A stretch of DNA of 64,000 nt from CAMTVQ01 sp947085255 (GCA_947085255.1 CAMTVQ010000009.1:62001-126000); one strand, 5' to 3'; positions 1 through 9,544 are shown, counted from the stretch's first letter. Made by a program: numbers and translations. The notes: generated by a model from the letters alone, not told the origin.

Positions 1-1336
1 GCCCCACCAAACTAAAGCCTAAACGGTAGCGGGCACTATCTGCATTGGTGCTGTACACATACACATTGCTAAAGCCCAATGTGTCTACTTGCTTATACAA
101 TACTTGTTCGGGGCTAAACGCTACGGTATCTATAGCTGGGTAAATGGCGCTGCTTACGTTATCGCCTGCGTTTGCCAATACACGTTGTTGGTCGGGGCTT
201 AATTGTTGCAGCAGTGGTTGATTTTTGCTGTCTTGCTCGTTATAAAAATTGAAGCGTACCTGAAAAGGTCCTTTTGTAGTGGTGGCGTGGGTATACACTA
301 AGGAGCGCGCATAGTTTTTATCGGAGTACTCAAATTCTATAATGATGCGGTTGTATTGGGTAATGAGTTTACGGGTGGTAAAGGTTATTTCTGCCGTATT
401 GTAATCGATGGTGTAGTCATTGTCTTGCCCGCGTTTGAGTAATTGCCCATCTACGTACACGCGCTCCGTTCCTGATAAAATAATCACAAAAAATTCGCCG
501 TTATCTCCCTTCAATCGGTACGGACCTTGATTGCCCTCTTGACCCATAAAGGTATTACGGGTGTACTTTCCTTTGGCCACCGCTCCTGCCACACCCACAG
601 TGGTACTTTGCTGCATACTATCCAAAAATGTGCCTGTGTAGTAGGCTCCTTTGGTACGTTTGTAAAAATTGAGGAAATAGCTATTGGGCTTGCGCAACTC
701 AAAATCTCCGGCTATTAAACTGTTTTTTTGATTACGCAATTGGATAAATACATTATCAAAATCTTGTAGTTGTTGGGTGTTTCCTTCGGGTTGTATGGGT
801 ATATTTTCGTCGGATATGGAAGCAATTAGCTCTATATCATCTGTAATTTTACCATTGAGTTGTAAATTAAGGTTAGAGTTTACAGTAAGATTTTGATTAT
901 TACCAACAGATATACCTCTGGAAATACTTCCGCTTTTACTCAATGAACCTAAAGAAAGGGGTTCTTCTTTGGGTTTGTAACCTGATGCAAAACTAAAGGG
1001 ATTACGTGCCGACATGCTTTCGGGTTCAATAATGGAGCGGTCTTTACGGTAATAGCTTTTTTTTAAGGGGATGGTGCTGTATTTGACCTGTATGAGTGTA
1101 GGAAAGTTATCTAACCAGTGTAGTGTATTGGTAGAATAGTTAAAGTTGTATTTTGCTAAGTCCACCGTATTGCCCTGTATATCATTAATACGCAGCGAGG
1201 CAGGTAGAAGGATAGCTGAATCAATAACCGTATAGCTGGTATCAATACGCAGCAATTTTTGTAGTTGCCGTATCTGACCAATTGCCGTGTTACACAAGAA
1301 GATGAAAAGAAAGCTTACGGAAATCCGTTGTATCAT
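1..1336 (-). CDS. Large envelope-associated protein, N-terminal part (partial)
   Basis: An open frame runs from an ATG at 1336-1334 off the left edge of the window, so about 445 residues of a larger protein are visible. It opens with a signal peptide (MIQRISVSFLFIFLCNTAIGQ), so the product is exported. A region near residues 120-190 contains SISRGISVGNNQNLTVN followed by DENIPIQPEGNTQQLQDFDN, a motif I associate with large Bacteroidota outer-membrane or cell-surface proteins of unknown function; the later residues look beta-strand rich. The start codon overlaps the stop of the upstream histidine kinase gene by 4 bases (ATGA), indicating translational coupling. It shares some flavour with gliding/T9SS surface proteins, but I cannot assign it to SprA or another named family. 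Function unknown; the reading frame itself is certain. Confidence 0.75.
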   Translation of the reverse strand, partial: MIQRISVSFLFIFLCNTAIGQIRQLQKLLRIDTSYTVIDSAILLPASLRINDIQGNTVDLAKYNFNYSTNTLHWLDNFPTLIQVKYSTIPLKKSYYRKDRSIIEPESMSARNPFSFASGYKPKEEPLSLGSLSKSGSISRGISVGNNQNLTVNSNLNLQLNGKITDDIELIASISDENIPIQPEGNTQQLQDFDNVFIQLRNQKNSLIAGDFELRKPNSYFLNFYKRTKGAYYTGTFLDSMQQSTTVGVAGAVAKGKYTRNTFMGQEGNQGPYRLKGDNGEFFVIILSGTERVYVDGQLLKRGQDNDYTIDYNTAEITFTTRKLITQYNRIIIEFEYSDKNYARSLVYTHATTTKGPFQVRFNFYNEQDSKNQPLLQQLSPDQQRVLANAGDNVSSAIYPAIDTVAFSPEQVLYKQVDTLGFSNVYVYSTNADSARYRLGFSLVG

Positions 1337-4300
1337 ACTGCTTTATACAACGGAAAATATACAAAAAAAGTGGTGCCTTCGTTTTGTTTTGTTTCGAACT
1401 CTATTTTGCCGCCTATACTTTCCAATACGTTTTTGATAATTGCCAAGCCCAAGCCCATTCCCGAATTTTTGGTGGTAAAGTTTGGCGTAAATATTTTGCT
1501 TTGCACCTCTTCCGGAATACCCGTTCCATTATCGGTTATTTGCACAATTAGCTCGGTAGCGTTTGCTCGCAAACTAATGTCAATTTTACCTTCTCGGTCT
1601 GTAGGTATTGCCTGTATGGCATTTTTAATCAGGTTGTTGAACGTGCGGCTTATTTGATCAGCATCTGCTAAAATCCAGGTGTTTATTCCGTTTTCTGAGC
1701 GAAACTGAATATGTACCTTTTCATTGTGTTTAAACAGATCGATTACCTTTTGCAACTCTAGTAATAAATTTACGGGTTCGGTACGCGCCTCTGGCATTTT
1801 AGCAAAATTAGAGAACTCCGTAGCTATTTGCGATAGGCTGTCTATTTGCTCGATAAAGGTTTTAGCAAAGCGCTCGAATTTGGTATTAAAATCGGCATCT
1901 TCATTTTTAAAAGACCTTTCTAATTGCTGTAAGCCCAATTTTAGTGGTGTAAGCGGATTTTTTATCTCGTGTGCTACTTGCTTTGCCATTTCGCGCCATG
2001 CCGATTCGCGTTCCGATTGTGCCAATTTATCTAAACTTTCTTCCAGCTCACGAATCATGCGGTTGTATTCCTTTACCAAGCTACCTATTTCATCTTTTCG
2101 GTTCCACTCAATAGGTTGGTTTACTTGTCCTATTTTGGTTTCGCTAAGGGTTTTTTGAATGATGGTAAGCGGTGAAGTAATGGCATTGGCAACAAAAAAC
2201 GCCAAAAAGGCAATGATTGTAAATACCAAGGCATACACATTGATAAGCGCATTGGCAAAGTAGGAAACCTCTGCACGGTATTCATTTTGGTTGGTAAAAT
2301 ACGGCAAACTGATATAGCCAATAATTTTTCCATCCGCATTTCTGATAGGCGCATAAGCTGCCAAGTACTGCAATTGCCCAATACGCTCCTGCCCAATAAA
2401 TGCGGTTTTAGATAGCGCATGTAAGTTATAGTATGCCTGAGCATTCATTTTACCAGACAACAAGCCCAAATCAAATACCTTTTGCTGGGTAGATATGAGC
2501 AAATCTCCTTGCAAACTATACACCGAAATATCTGTGTTAAATAACTTTGAAAACGTATTGATATCCAGCAAAATATCCTCTTTTAACTGTGTGTTGCTGC
2601 TGGCATAGTTTTTTTCTTGAAAGCCCGCTTGTGTAGCTTTTATTTTCTGGCTTAATCGTTTGTATTGGTCGGTATCATATCTATCGGTAATATAGCCTAC
2701 TGTTATTAAGCCTACTACCAACAACGAGGCAACCACCGTAATAACAATAGAAAATTGTATGCGCACTTTAAACAAAACGGTTCCGTCTCGTAGCACACGT
2801 CGTAGTGACGAAAAGCCCTCTATCAGCAACTCGTTTTTTATAAAATTGTAAGAGGATCTGAAAAAGTAAATCACAAATAGGAATACCGATAAAAAGCCGA
2901 AAAAGTAAGAGAATATGGCAAAGCTGTTGAACAATTTGGTAACGGGCTTACTCAATACAATACGGGTAGTATAGTTTGGCGTGTATACTACGTGTGTATA
3001 ATCTCCACGCTCTGTGGTGAAAAAGCCCAAACCTTTTGTGGTAAAATCTTCGTCCAAACTATAGGGATACTCGCCTGCCCTATTTACCAATTTTCCGTTT
3101 TTGTAATAGGCATAGTCGTATTTAGAAATTTCGGCATCCACGTTTAAGTTTTCGGCGAGTAGGAGTTCAGGGTAATTATTACTCGTTGCCAATTCTTGCG
3201 TTTGCAAGCGCACTAAAACCGTTCCTACCGTAGTGTATCCACTACGGATTGGCAATTTGGCCAAATAGTATTGTATGCCCAATGTATTGCCCACTTGGTA
3301 CAAACCTGTTGTTGGCGTAACAATGCCCAACTCATTCAAAATAGCTGTTGCCTCTTTCAGCGTTTGCTGTCTTTTATTTAGGTTCTCCCCGTTTACATCA
3401 TATCGGGTAAAACTTACCTTATACCGATTGAAATAATTACCAAAATAATACTGGCGCAAACGATTGTTTAGCTCCTCGTTATCACGCAGTTTATAGGCTA
3501 TCGATGTTATAAGCAAAGAATCTTTACTCAGCTTTTCAGCAACATCGGCAAACAGAAATTCGGTAACAGGATCGTTCCCACTTTCCAATTGCAAGGCAAG
3601 CAGCTTACGATTTTCTATGTCTTTTTCTTTATTAAACTCTTGCAGCTTTACCGAGGATACTACTGAAAAAAGGATTAGTGCCAATACAATTGCTCGCATC
3701 GAGAAAATACGCACTTTATTTACCCGAAATCGCTCTAATGAGAATAGATATACTACATTGCTTATCAACAGTATATCCAATTTATCTATGGCTATTTTAT
3801 AGATAAAACTAATAAGTAATCCCAAGGTAAAAACATATACCTTTTCTTCATTTGTAAACTGAAAGCGCTCGGAATAAATAATGAGCGAGTTGCATACCAA
3901 AAAGAAGGTGTACAAACACACTCCCAACATAGTAAATCCTAATGCGCTGTATTGGGTAAAGTTGAGTACATTGGTTACATCAAAAGAAATATTGGAATTG
4001 AGCACTAAACTGCTAAACACTCCGCTTAATACATCGGCTAACAGATTAACAGCTACTATAAACAGCACAGCAATTGCTGCATACCAACGTTTATCCAATA
4101 CCGGTAATGGAATATTCTTAATGTTTCGATAAGTAAAGTAAACTATCCAAAGACCTAACAAACAATCGATTATTAAATCTCCTAAAGAGGGTAGCCAAAA
4201 ACTAGCCGCAAAAACAGTGGGGCTAAATAGTTCCCAGTAATCATACACCGAGTGCGGTAGCTTAAAGTAAAGTCCGATTCCTTTAATAACTACAATAGCA

Positions 4301-5055
4301 ATAGTCAGTAATCCATATGCCTCGCCAATCTCTCCGGTATTAATTCGCTTTTGAGCAGCAGCATCTGCGTAAAACAGCAGAATTATAAGTGCAAGTATCC
4401 AACACGTATTTTGGATGAATGGGACAATTTTTGGATAAGTAGTATCCGAAAAAGCAATATAAAACAGTGCCTTTTGTTGTTCGGCGTAAATGGTTTTGCT
4501 ATGTGTAGTTTGTGAATCGGATAGTGCTACATAATCGGCTATATCCAGTTCGGGATTAAAACCTCCCCGTAAATAAAAATTATTAATGCTATGTGCTGCA
4601 AAAACCGGAAAATACGCCATCAAGGTATTTCCTCTTTTATATGCTTTTACGCGTAGATAATACCCGTTTGCCAGTTTTGCAAATGACGTGCCATGCGGTA
4701 CTCGATTAATCGCGCTATCGCTAACTACCCGATTATCTGTCCAAAAAACAAGAGAGTCTTTAGTATATACCTGAAATATAACTTCTTCTTTGTCAAACCT
4801 TTCTATGATGCTAGCAGCACCAATAAAGCTGGTGTTTTTTTCTTGTAATGCCCTTACAAAACGCAGTACTGCTGTATCCTTAGTTGCGGCATGTATAAAC
4901 TGCTCCTTTTCTTGTAATTGCTTGCTCAGCGTATTTGCTGTACTTGCTAAATTAAAACTAGAAGTAAATAAGTACGGCACCAGAAAGGTAGCTGCTGCCA
5001 ATGCTATAGCTACCCAAAATGGTTTAATTTTCCGTATGTTATCTATTCTATTCAA
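1333..5055 (-). CDS. NtrY-like membrane sensor histidine kinase, 1240 aa
   Basis: A very long sensor kinase. The N-terminal ~800 residues hold many hydrophobic segments (one near residues 13-35, a cluster in roughly 215-470, and further ones near 720 and 770) separated by extracytoplasmic stretches. A last membrane segment (LVFTIIAFLAFFVANAIT) leads into a HAMP linker, then the HisKA H-box AHEIKNPLTPLKL with phospho-acceptor His near residue 1029, N-box NNLIKNAIQ, G1 box DNGTGIPEE and G2 box GMGLGLAIIKN. The WREMAKQVAHEIKNPLTP signature is typical of NtrY-type kinases. No response regulator is adjacent. The gene overlaps the downstream envelope-protein gene by 4 bases and lies 6 bases below the DUF4920 lipoprotein gene, so all three probably share a transcript. 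The input signal is unknown; an envelope signal is inferred from the large periplasmic portions. Confidence 0.93.
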   Translation of the reverse strand: MNRIDNIRKIKPFWVAIALAAATFLVPYLFTSSFNLASTANTLSKQLQEKEQFIHAATKDTAVLRFVRALQEKNTSFIGAASIIERFDKEEVIFQVYTKDSLVFWTDNRVVSDSAINRVPHGTSFAKLANGYYLRVKAYKRGNTLMAYFPVFAAHSINNFYLRGGFNPELDIADYVALSDSQTTHSKTIYAEQQKALFYIAFSDTTYPKIVPFIQNTCWILALIILLFYADAAAQKRINTGEIGEAYGLLTIAIVVIKGIGLYFKLPHSVYDYWELFSPTVFAASFWLPSLGDLIIDCLLGLWIVYFTYRNIKNIPLPVLDKRWYAAIAVLFIVAVNLLADVLSGVFSSLVLNSNISFDVTNVLNFTQYSALGFTMLGVCLYTFFLVCNSLIIYSERFQFTNEEKVYVFTLGLLISFIYKIAIDKLDILLISNVVYLFSLERFRVNKVRIFSMRAIVLALILFSVVSSVKLQEFNKEKDIENRKLLALQLESGNDPVTEFLFADVAEKLSKDSLLITSIAYKLRDNEELNNRLRQYYFGNYFNRYKVSFTRYDVNGENLNKRQQTLKEATAILNELGIVTPTTGLYQVGNTLGIQYYLAKLPIRSGYTTVGTVLVRLQTQELATSNNYPELLLAENLNVDAEISKYDYAYYKNGKLVNRAGEYPYSLDEDFTTKGLGFFTTERGDYTHVVYTPNYTTRIVLSKPVTKLFNSFAIFSYFFGFLSVFLFVIYFFRSSYNFIKNELLIEGFSSLRRVLRDGTVLFKVRIQFSIVITVVASLLVVGLITVGYITDRYDTDQYKRLSQKIKATQAGFQEKNYASSNTQLKEDILLDINTFSKLFNTDISVYSLQGDLLISTQQKVFDLGLLSGKMNAQAYYNLHALSKTAFIGQERIGQLQYLAAYAPIRNADGKIIGYISLPYFTNQNEYRAEVSYFANALINVYALVFTIIAFLAFFVANAITSPLTIIQKTLSETKIGQVNQPIEWNRKDEIGSLVKEYNRMIRELEESLDKLAQSERESAWREMAKQVAHEIKNPLTPLKLGLQQLERSFKNEDADFNTKFERFAKTFIEQIDSLSQIATEFSNFAKMPEARTEPVNLLLELQKVIDLFKHNEKVHIQFRSENGINTWILADADQISRTFNNLIKNAIQAIPTDREGKIDISLRANATELIVQITDNGTGIPEEVQSKIFTPNFTTKNSGMGLGLAIIKNVLESIGGKIEFETKQNEGTTFFVYFPLYKAV

Positions 5056-5061
5056 ACCTGG

Positions 5062-5517
5062 TTATTTGCTAATAAATACCCCTGTGGCCTCAAAAGCCAC
5101 TTCTTGGATAGGTGCTGTAATGGCTGCAATTTCTGCTGCCGATTTACCTGCATCTTCGGCGTAGTGTTGTTGGTCGGCAACAGAAGTGGTTTCTAAATAC
5201 GCTCTACCTTTTAGAATTACCTGTTTGCCTGCGCAATCTAAGGGTACAAAAAAACCATAATCTTTAAATGTTACGCGCATCTCTTTACCATCGGCTAAAG
5301 GAAGTGTCATCCAGCAGCCTTTCTTTTTGCATACTTCTAAAATAGTACCGCTTACTTGCGTTTCTATTTCGGCTTTAGCACCCATACTTGTAGTAAGCTC
5401 AGTGCTTGTTACCGGATTGCTTATTTCAAATTTTTCTCCAGCAAATGTGCCTGTTGGTGTGTTGCTGGTGCAAGCTGCTAAAAAAAGCGCTGCTATCAGT
5501 ACGGTTTCTTTAATCAT
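5062..5517 (-). CDS. DUF4920-type lipoprotein
   Basis: A 151-residue protein with an SPII signal ending in the lipobox LAAC (Cys16), so it should be lipid-anchored. The body matches the DUF4920 family as I know it: a small beta-rich domain containing CKKKGCWMTL near residues 63-72 and a second Cys in PLDCAGKQV, followed by an Ala-rich helix. The paired cysteines could bind a metal or form a disulfide. No biochemical role is established for this family to my knowledge. It is 6 bases upstream of the NtrY-like kinase on the same strand, which suggests co-transcription. Confidence 0.8.
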   Translation of the reverse strand: MIKETVLIAALFLAACTSNTPTGTFAGEKFEISNPVTSTELTTSMGAKAEIETQVSGTILEVCKKKGCWMTLPLADGKEMRVTFKDYGFFVPLDCAGKQVILKGRAYLETTSVADQQHYAEDAGKSAAEIAAITAPIQEVAFEATGVFISK

Positions 5518-5552
5518 AGTTTTCTATTATTGGTTGATATGTAATTGGTTAG

Positions 5553-6938
5553 TTATCCAAATATACGTTCAAATACTTCTTCTAATTTAGTTACCGGATG
5601 TATTTTAATGGCTAATTTACTGGTATTTAATCCCTTTGTATTGTATTTGGAGATAAAAATTTCGTCGAATCCTAATTTTTCGGCTTCCGATATACGTTGC
5701 TCAATGCGGTTTACTGCCCTAATTTCTCCTGTAAGACCAACTTCTGCGGCAAAACAGGTTTTAAACGGAATAGGAATATCGTTGTATGACGATAAAATAG
5801 CACATACAACCCCCAAATCTATAGCTGGGTCTTCTATGCGAATTCCTCCAGCTATATTCAAAAAAACATCTTTTACGCTAAGCCTAAATCCGCAGCGCTT
5901 TTCTATTACTGCCAGTAACATGTTCAATCGGCGCAAGTCGAATCCAGTAGCCGATCGTTGTGGCGTTCCGTATGCTGCTGTACTTACCAATGCTTGTGTT
6001 TCTACCAACAATGGACGCACACCCTCTAACATTACCGAAACAGCTATACCGCTAAGCGGCTCGTCTCGTTGTGAGAGTAAAATTTCGGAAGGGTTGCTTA
6101 CTTCACGTAATCCGGTACTCTTCATTTCGTAAATGCCTAGTTCGGCGGTAGACCCAAATCTGTTTTTTACCGAACGCACCATACGGTACGCATAATGCTG
6201 GTCGCCTTCAAATTGCAGTACGGTATCTACCATGTGTTCGAGCACTTTTGGACCAGCAATAGCACCATCTTTGGTAATATGGCCAATAAGTATAACTGGA
6301 GTATTACTCTCTTTAGCAAAGCGCAATAATTCCGCAGCACATTCTTTAATTTGTGATACACTACCCGGTGTGCTTTCTATATGTGCCGAGTGCAGTGTTT
6401 GAATACTATCTACAATAACCAGTTGTGGCTCTAGTTCTTCTATTTGTTTAAAAATATTTTGTGTAGCTGTTTCGGTAAGAATATAACAAGTTTCCACAAG
6501 CGTAGCGGCTCCTACTGTAAGACGCTCGGCGCGTAGTTTTATCTGCTGTTCACTTTCCTCACCAGAAATATACAGGGTTTTTACGCCTTTCATTTGTAAG
6601 GCCAACTGCAACATAAGGGTAGATTTGCCAATACCCGGTTCTCCACCTATAAGCGTAAGCGATCCTGGCACAATACCACCACCCAATACTCGGTTAAACT
6701 CTTGGTCGGGTGTAATAATGCGCTGCATTTCTGAAGCTGTAATAGACTCGATTACTACGGGTTTTGCCGCTTTTTTTTGTGTGCCAACTGGTCGCCAATC
6801 GGGTACATTGGCTGCAGGTTTTTCTATGATTTCTTCTACAAAAGTGTTCCAGCTATTACAAGAGGTACATTTGCCCAGCCATTTAGCTGATTGAAAGCCG
6901 CAACTTTGACAGAAATAAGAGGATTTAGTTTTGGCCAT
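5553..6938 (-). CDS. radA: DNA repair protein RadA/Sms
   Basis: A 461-residue RadA, the RecA-like ATPase that promotes branch migration during recombinational repair. Visible in order: an N-terminal zinc finger (CQSCGFQSAKWLGKCTSCNSW, residues 10-30, four cysteines), the Walker A motif GGEPGIGKST around residue 95-104, a Walker B-like strand (LVIVDSIQT), the RadA KNRFG motif near residue 255, and a C-terminal Lon-protease-like domain (AYGTPQRSATGFDLRRLNML then GGIRIEDPAIDLGVV). Length and architecture are canonical. It reads toward the DUF4920 gene; a 35-base gap separates them. Confidence 0.98.
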   Translation of the reverse strand: MAKTKSSYFCQSCGFQSAKWLGKCTSCNSWNTFVEEIIEKPAANVPDWRPVGTQKKAAKPVVIESITASEMQRIITPDQEFNRVLGGGIVPGSLTLIGGEPGIGKSTLMLQLALQMKGVKTLYISGEESEQQIKLRAERLTVGAATLVETCYILTETATQNIFKQIEELEPQLVIVDSIQTLHSAHIESTPGSVSQIKECAAELLRFAKESNTPVILIGHITKDGAIAGPKVLEHMVDTVLQFEGDQHYAYRMVRSVKNRFGSTAELGIYEMKSTGLREVSNPSEILLSQRDEPLSGIAVSVMLEGVRPLLVETQALVSTAAYGTPQRSATGFDLRRLNMLLAVIEKRCGFRLSVKDVFLNIAGGIRIEDPAIDLGVVCAILSSYNDIPIPFKTCFAAEVGLTGEIRAVNRIEQRISEAEKLGFDEIFISKYNTKGLNTSKLAIKIHPVTKLEEVFERIFG

Positions 6939-6983
6939 GGTGTTTTGTGTCGTTCTAAAAAAATTAAAATTTTGGAAAGACAG

Positions 6984-7577
6984 CTAATTAATTTTAATGA
7001 CTTTTTGAACTGTTACTTTTTTATCATCCACCAAAACTACATTAACAATGTAGCTTCCCGAAGGTATATCGGCAATGGAAATTTGCTCCGCTGTGGTTGT
7101 TTGTTGTTTTAACAACTTTCCTGTTAAATCGGTAATAGTTATCTGCTTAGTGCCATTTAGTGGAATGATTAATATGCCTGTAGTTGGATTAGGGTAAATT
7201 ATAAACTCTGTTTCTTTTACCGTATTAATAGCAGCGGTTTCACAGTTACCGTTTTTTACAATCTTTCTTTTAAATGTATAACTACTACCACATTGATAAT
7301 TTAAATTGTACACCCCATCGGCTACTGTATCTGCTCGCCATACGTAAGTATAACTTCCTTTTTTTAAGGGTAAATTCTTATATAAAGATGCCTCTACTTG
7401 CCCAATAATATTGTATACCTCCAGTGTAATGGTGTCATCTTGTGGCACTTCAAATTTTATAGTTAAAAGGCAAGAAAAAGGATTTGGATAGGCCGTTAGC
7501 GTATCTTGTGTTTGGGCAATACTTATTTTGGTAGTAATTAATACTACAAATAAGAGAATGATTTTTAGTGTTTTCAT
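6984..7577 (-). CDS. Secreted protein consisting of two tandem T9SS sorting-type domains
   Basis: A 197-residue protein with signal peptide MKTLKIILLFVVLITTKISIAQ. After it, residues 28-110 form one Por-secretion-tail-like domain (TAYPNPFSCLLTIKFEV, VYNIIGQVEASLY, GSYTYVWRADTVADGVYNL) and residues 125-197 a second, C-terminal T9SS type A domain (IYPNPTTGILIIPL, ITDLTGKLLKQQ, IPSGSYIVNVV, KVIKIN). Such domains normally route a cargo through the type IX secretion system, but no separate cargo domain is present here. It may be a minimal surface protein, or the first repeat may act as a structural adhesin-like module. The domain family call is firm; the biological role is unknown. Confidence 0.85.
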   Translation of the reverse strand: MKTLKIILLFVVLITTKISIAQTQDTLTAYPNPFSCLLTIKFEVPQDDTITLEVYNIIGQVEASLYKNLPLKKGSYTYVWRADTVADGVYNLNYQCGSSYTFKRKIVKNGNCETAAINTVKETEFIIYPNPTTGILIIPLNGTKQITITDLTGKLLKQQTTTAEQISIADIPSGSYIVNVVLVDDKKVTVQKVIKIN

Positions 7578-7604
7578 GGTGTTGATGTGTTGCTTATGCC
7601 CTTT

Positions 7605-7985
7605 TTATTCTTCGTCGTAAAACTCTTGCAAGGCACCAAAATAGCTATGTGTCCACCCTTCGGTAAATTCGGTGTACTCTGCTTCTGGAATATTGGTATG
7701 GCGTAATTCTACAGAGGTGCCACTTTTATCGGGATGAAGTATAATGGTTACGATAGAAGGTTCTGTTTGGTCGAAATACCATTGCTGAACCACCTTCTTG
7801 TTTTCTTCAAACTCCAAGTTTTTACCCACTATGCTACCATCCCATAAAGAAAACTCAGAGTTTGGTTCTGTCGACATCACAGCTTCTTCACCCGTCCACA
7901 AACGAATAGTAGTAGGGTTGGTAATAGCCATATACACTTCTTCTGGAGGAGCAGGCAGGCTATAATATTTTTTAAAATCGGGCAT
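7605..7985 (-). CDS. SRPBCC / AHSA1-like ligand-binding domain protein
   Basis: A 126-residue cytosolic protein with the helix-grip (START/Bet v1-like) pattern: APPEEVYMAITNPTTIRLWTG at the N-terminus, the central GSIVGKNLEFEENKKVVQQW strand pair and the C-terminal helix WTHSYFGALQEFYDEE. It resembles the AHSA1/activator of Hsp90 homologue 1 family, whose bacterial members bind small hydrophobic ligands or are uncharacterised. A TATTTTTG box (minus strand, 8004-7997) lies 12 bases before the ATG, so its leader is only a few bases. It diverges from the PorP/SprF gene. No ligand can be inferred. Confidence 0.8.
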   Translation of the reverse strand: MPDFKKYYSLPAPPEEVYMAITNPTTIRLWTGEEAVMSTEPNSEFSLWDGSIVGKNLEFEENKKVVQQWYFDQTEPSIVTIILHPDKSGTSVELRHTNIPEAEYTEFTEGWTHSYFGALQEFYDEE

Positions 7986-7996
7986 AGTTTTACTGA

Positions 7997-8004
7997 CAAA
8001 AATA
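7997..8004 (-). promoter_or_regulatory. Putative -7 box for the SRPBCC gene
   Basis: TATTTTTG on the minus strand matches the Bacteroidota TAnnTTTG element and ends 11 bases before the start codon at 7985. No convincing -33 TTTG is seen at the expected spacing. Confidence 0.45.
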
Positions 8005-8012
8005 TCTTATTA

Positions 8013-8046
8013 TTTGGTATTTGATTATAAGAAAGTTATAACTTTA
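8013..8046 (+). promoter_or_regulatory. Putative promoter of the PorP/SprF gene
   Basis: TTTG at 8013-8016 and a near-match -7 box TAACTTTA at 8039-8046 are separated by 22 bases, within the range for Bacteroidota promoters. The last base of the -7 box departs from the TTTG consensus. Confidence 0.4.
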
Positions 8047-8065
8047 CTTGAACAAACCTGTAATT

Positions 8066-8965
8066 ATGAAAAAACAACTACTCCTTTTAGTTTCCTGTTT
8101 ATTATTGTTCGGTACTAACTCCTTTTCCCAAGATTTTTCCTTTTCTCATCCCTACGCTGCCCCGCTAAAACTGAACCCTGCCTTAGTGGGTAGTGAGGCG
8201 CTTAGCTTGCGAGTTCTAAATACTTTTTCATTCTCAAAAAGTCATGGAGATTTATCTGTTTTGTCTTTTTCTGCTGATTTTCGTGTGCCAAAAACGGAAA
8301 TAGGCTCTGGCGTTTATTATCAGTTACTAAATTTTAATGATGTGTATATTGTAAGAAAGATCGGCTTTCCTTTATCTTATAAATTTGCTCTTAGTAAAAA
8401 AATTGCCTTGAAAACAGCAGCTGAAATCTCTTTTAACAAGTACCATTTAAATTTTCCCTATTATTTTCCAACTAATCCGAGAAAAACTGTTGATTTAGCT
8501 TTGGGCATGTTATTACTTAGCCCTAAATCGTATGCTGGTTTGGCTGTTCATCATATCACCCAACCAAATATTTCAGTAAGTGATTTACCATACTATATAC
8601 CGCAAACAATTGCTATTCATACCGGTACTACTTTTTATTTAAATTCGGTAAACGCTAAATACAAGCAAAGTCTTTTATCGGGTATTGTTTATAGATCACA
8701 AGGCCCATTTAAAAGCATATCACCTAATCTCTATTACAACTTGGAACCCTTGATTGTCGGTTTACAGTTTGATTATGGCTTTATTAATAGTAGTTATGCG
8801 AACGCTAGTATTGGATTTCGTAGAAAAATCTTCAGGTTACAATACAGCTATAAATGGAATACCGCTTCTTATATTCGCCATAATTATCATACTTTTGGTC
8901 TTGTAATTTTACCTTTTGGCAAAACTAATAGCAGCAAATACCAAATACCTTTTCCACTTTTTTAG
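8066..8965 (+). CDS. PorP/SprF family type IX secretion membrane protein
   Basis: A 299-residue outer-membrane protein of the PorP/SprF family. These proteins associate with the type IX secretion machinery or anchor its surface products. The signal peptide MKKQLLLLVSCLLLFGTNSFSQ is followed by the family's typical opening (FSFSHPYAAPLKLNPALVGSE), then alternating beta-strand segments and a late YKWNTASYIRHNYHTFGLVI strand. An upstream in-frame TTG at 8048 exists, but the ATG at 8066 places the signal peptide correctly and is preferred. In many Bacteroidota such genes follow a large T9SS-secreted adhesin; here the gene stands alone, 6 bases from a convergent gene. Confidence 0.88.
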   Translation: MKKQLLLLVSCLLLFGTNSFSQDFSFSHPYAAPLKLNPALVGSEALSLRVLNTFSFSKSHGDLSVLSFSADFRVPKTEIGSGVYYQLLNFNDVYIVRKIGFPLSYKFALSKKIALKTAAEISFNKYHLNFPYYFPTNPRKTVDLALGMLLLSPKSYAGLAVHHITQPNISVSDLPYYIPQTIAIHTGTTFYLNSVNAKYKQSLLSGIVYRSQGPFKSISPNLYYNLEPLIVGLQFDYGFINSSYANASIGFRRKIFRLQYSYKWNTASYIRHNYHTFGLVILPFGKTNSSKYQIPFPLF

Positions 8966-8971
8966 TCTGTT

Positions 8972-9544
8972 TTATAATGGAAAACTAATACCAAAGGCAA
9001 GTATTATTCCTCCTGGATTAATAGCACTGTAAACTGCCTTGTCTTTATCACTTAGTGTATTTCTTTTATCTCTCAGTTCAAATGTATTACTGGTAAGAGA
9101 AATAGAGTACCCAAATTCTAAAAAGAGGCGCAACTCTTTTCTCGTAATCCATTGGTATTGAGTTCCTATATTTAATAAATTTACAGGATGAAGTTGCAGC
9201 CCAACCTGTTTTATGCTAGTAACGCCTGCTGATGTTACTTCAGCAGTAATTAATAACGAGTCTATTCCACTTGCCCGTGCATAGCTAATTTTAGGGCAAA
9301 ATCCTCTTTCATGCTTGGGTTCATACATTAATCCTACTGTGGTTTTATAGCCCCAACTACCTATACCTGCTCCTAAATCGAGTAATACTTTAGGGGCTAC
9401 ACGTGCCTCGGCTCTAACTCCTAATAATCCAATTGGATTATTAATTCCAGTACCTAAGCCTAAATAAAAATTAGGAGTCTTGCGTTGTGCTGATACAATT
9501 GTTGTACTTACTAAAAGGGCAATAATTACGAGTGTTTTTTTCAT
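8972..9544 (-). CDS. Small predicted outer-membrane beta-barrel protein
   Basis: A 190-residue protein with a cleavable signal peptide (MKKTLVIIALLVSTTIVSAQ) and repeated amphipathic strands (NFYLGLGTGINN, VLLDLGAGIGSWGYKTTVGL, LRLFLEFGYSISLT) ending in the strand GGIILAFGISFPL with a terminal-Leu pattern. Barrel topology of 6-8 strands is plausible but inferred from composition. No specific family is recognised. It converges on the PorP/SprF gene. Confidence 0.6.
   Translation of the reverse strand: MKKTLVIIALLVSTTIVSAQRKTPNFYLGLGTGINNPIGLLGVRAEARVAPKVLLDLGAGIGSWGYKTTVGLMYEPKHERGFCPKISYARASGIDSLLITAEVTSAGVTSIKQVGLQLHPVNLLNIGTQYQWITRKELRLFLEFGYSISLTSNTFELRDKRNTLSDKDKAVYSAINPGGIILAFGISFPL

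Noticed and set aside
1265..1657. Plus-strand ORF over the end of the histidine kinase gene
   Set aside because: It is antisense to the conserved ATPase domain of the kinase and has no signal of its own.
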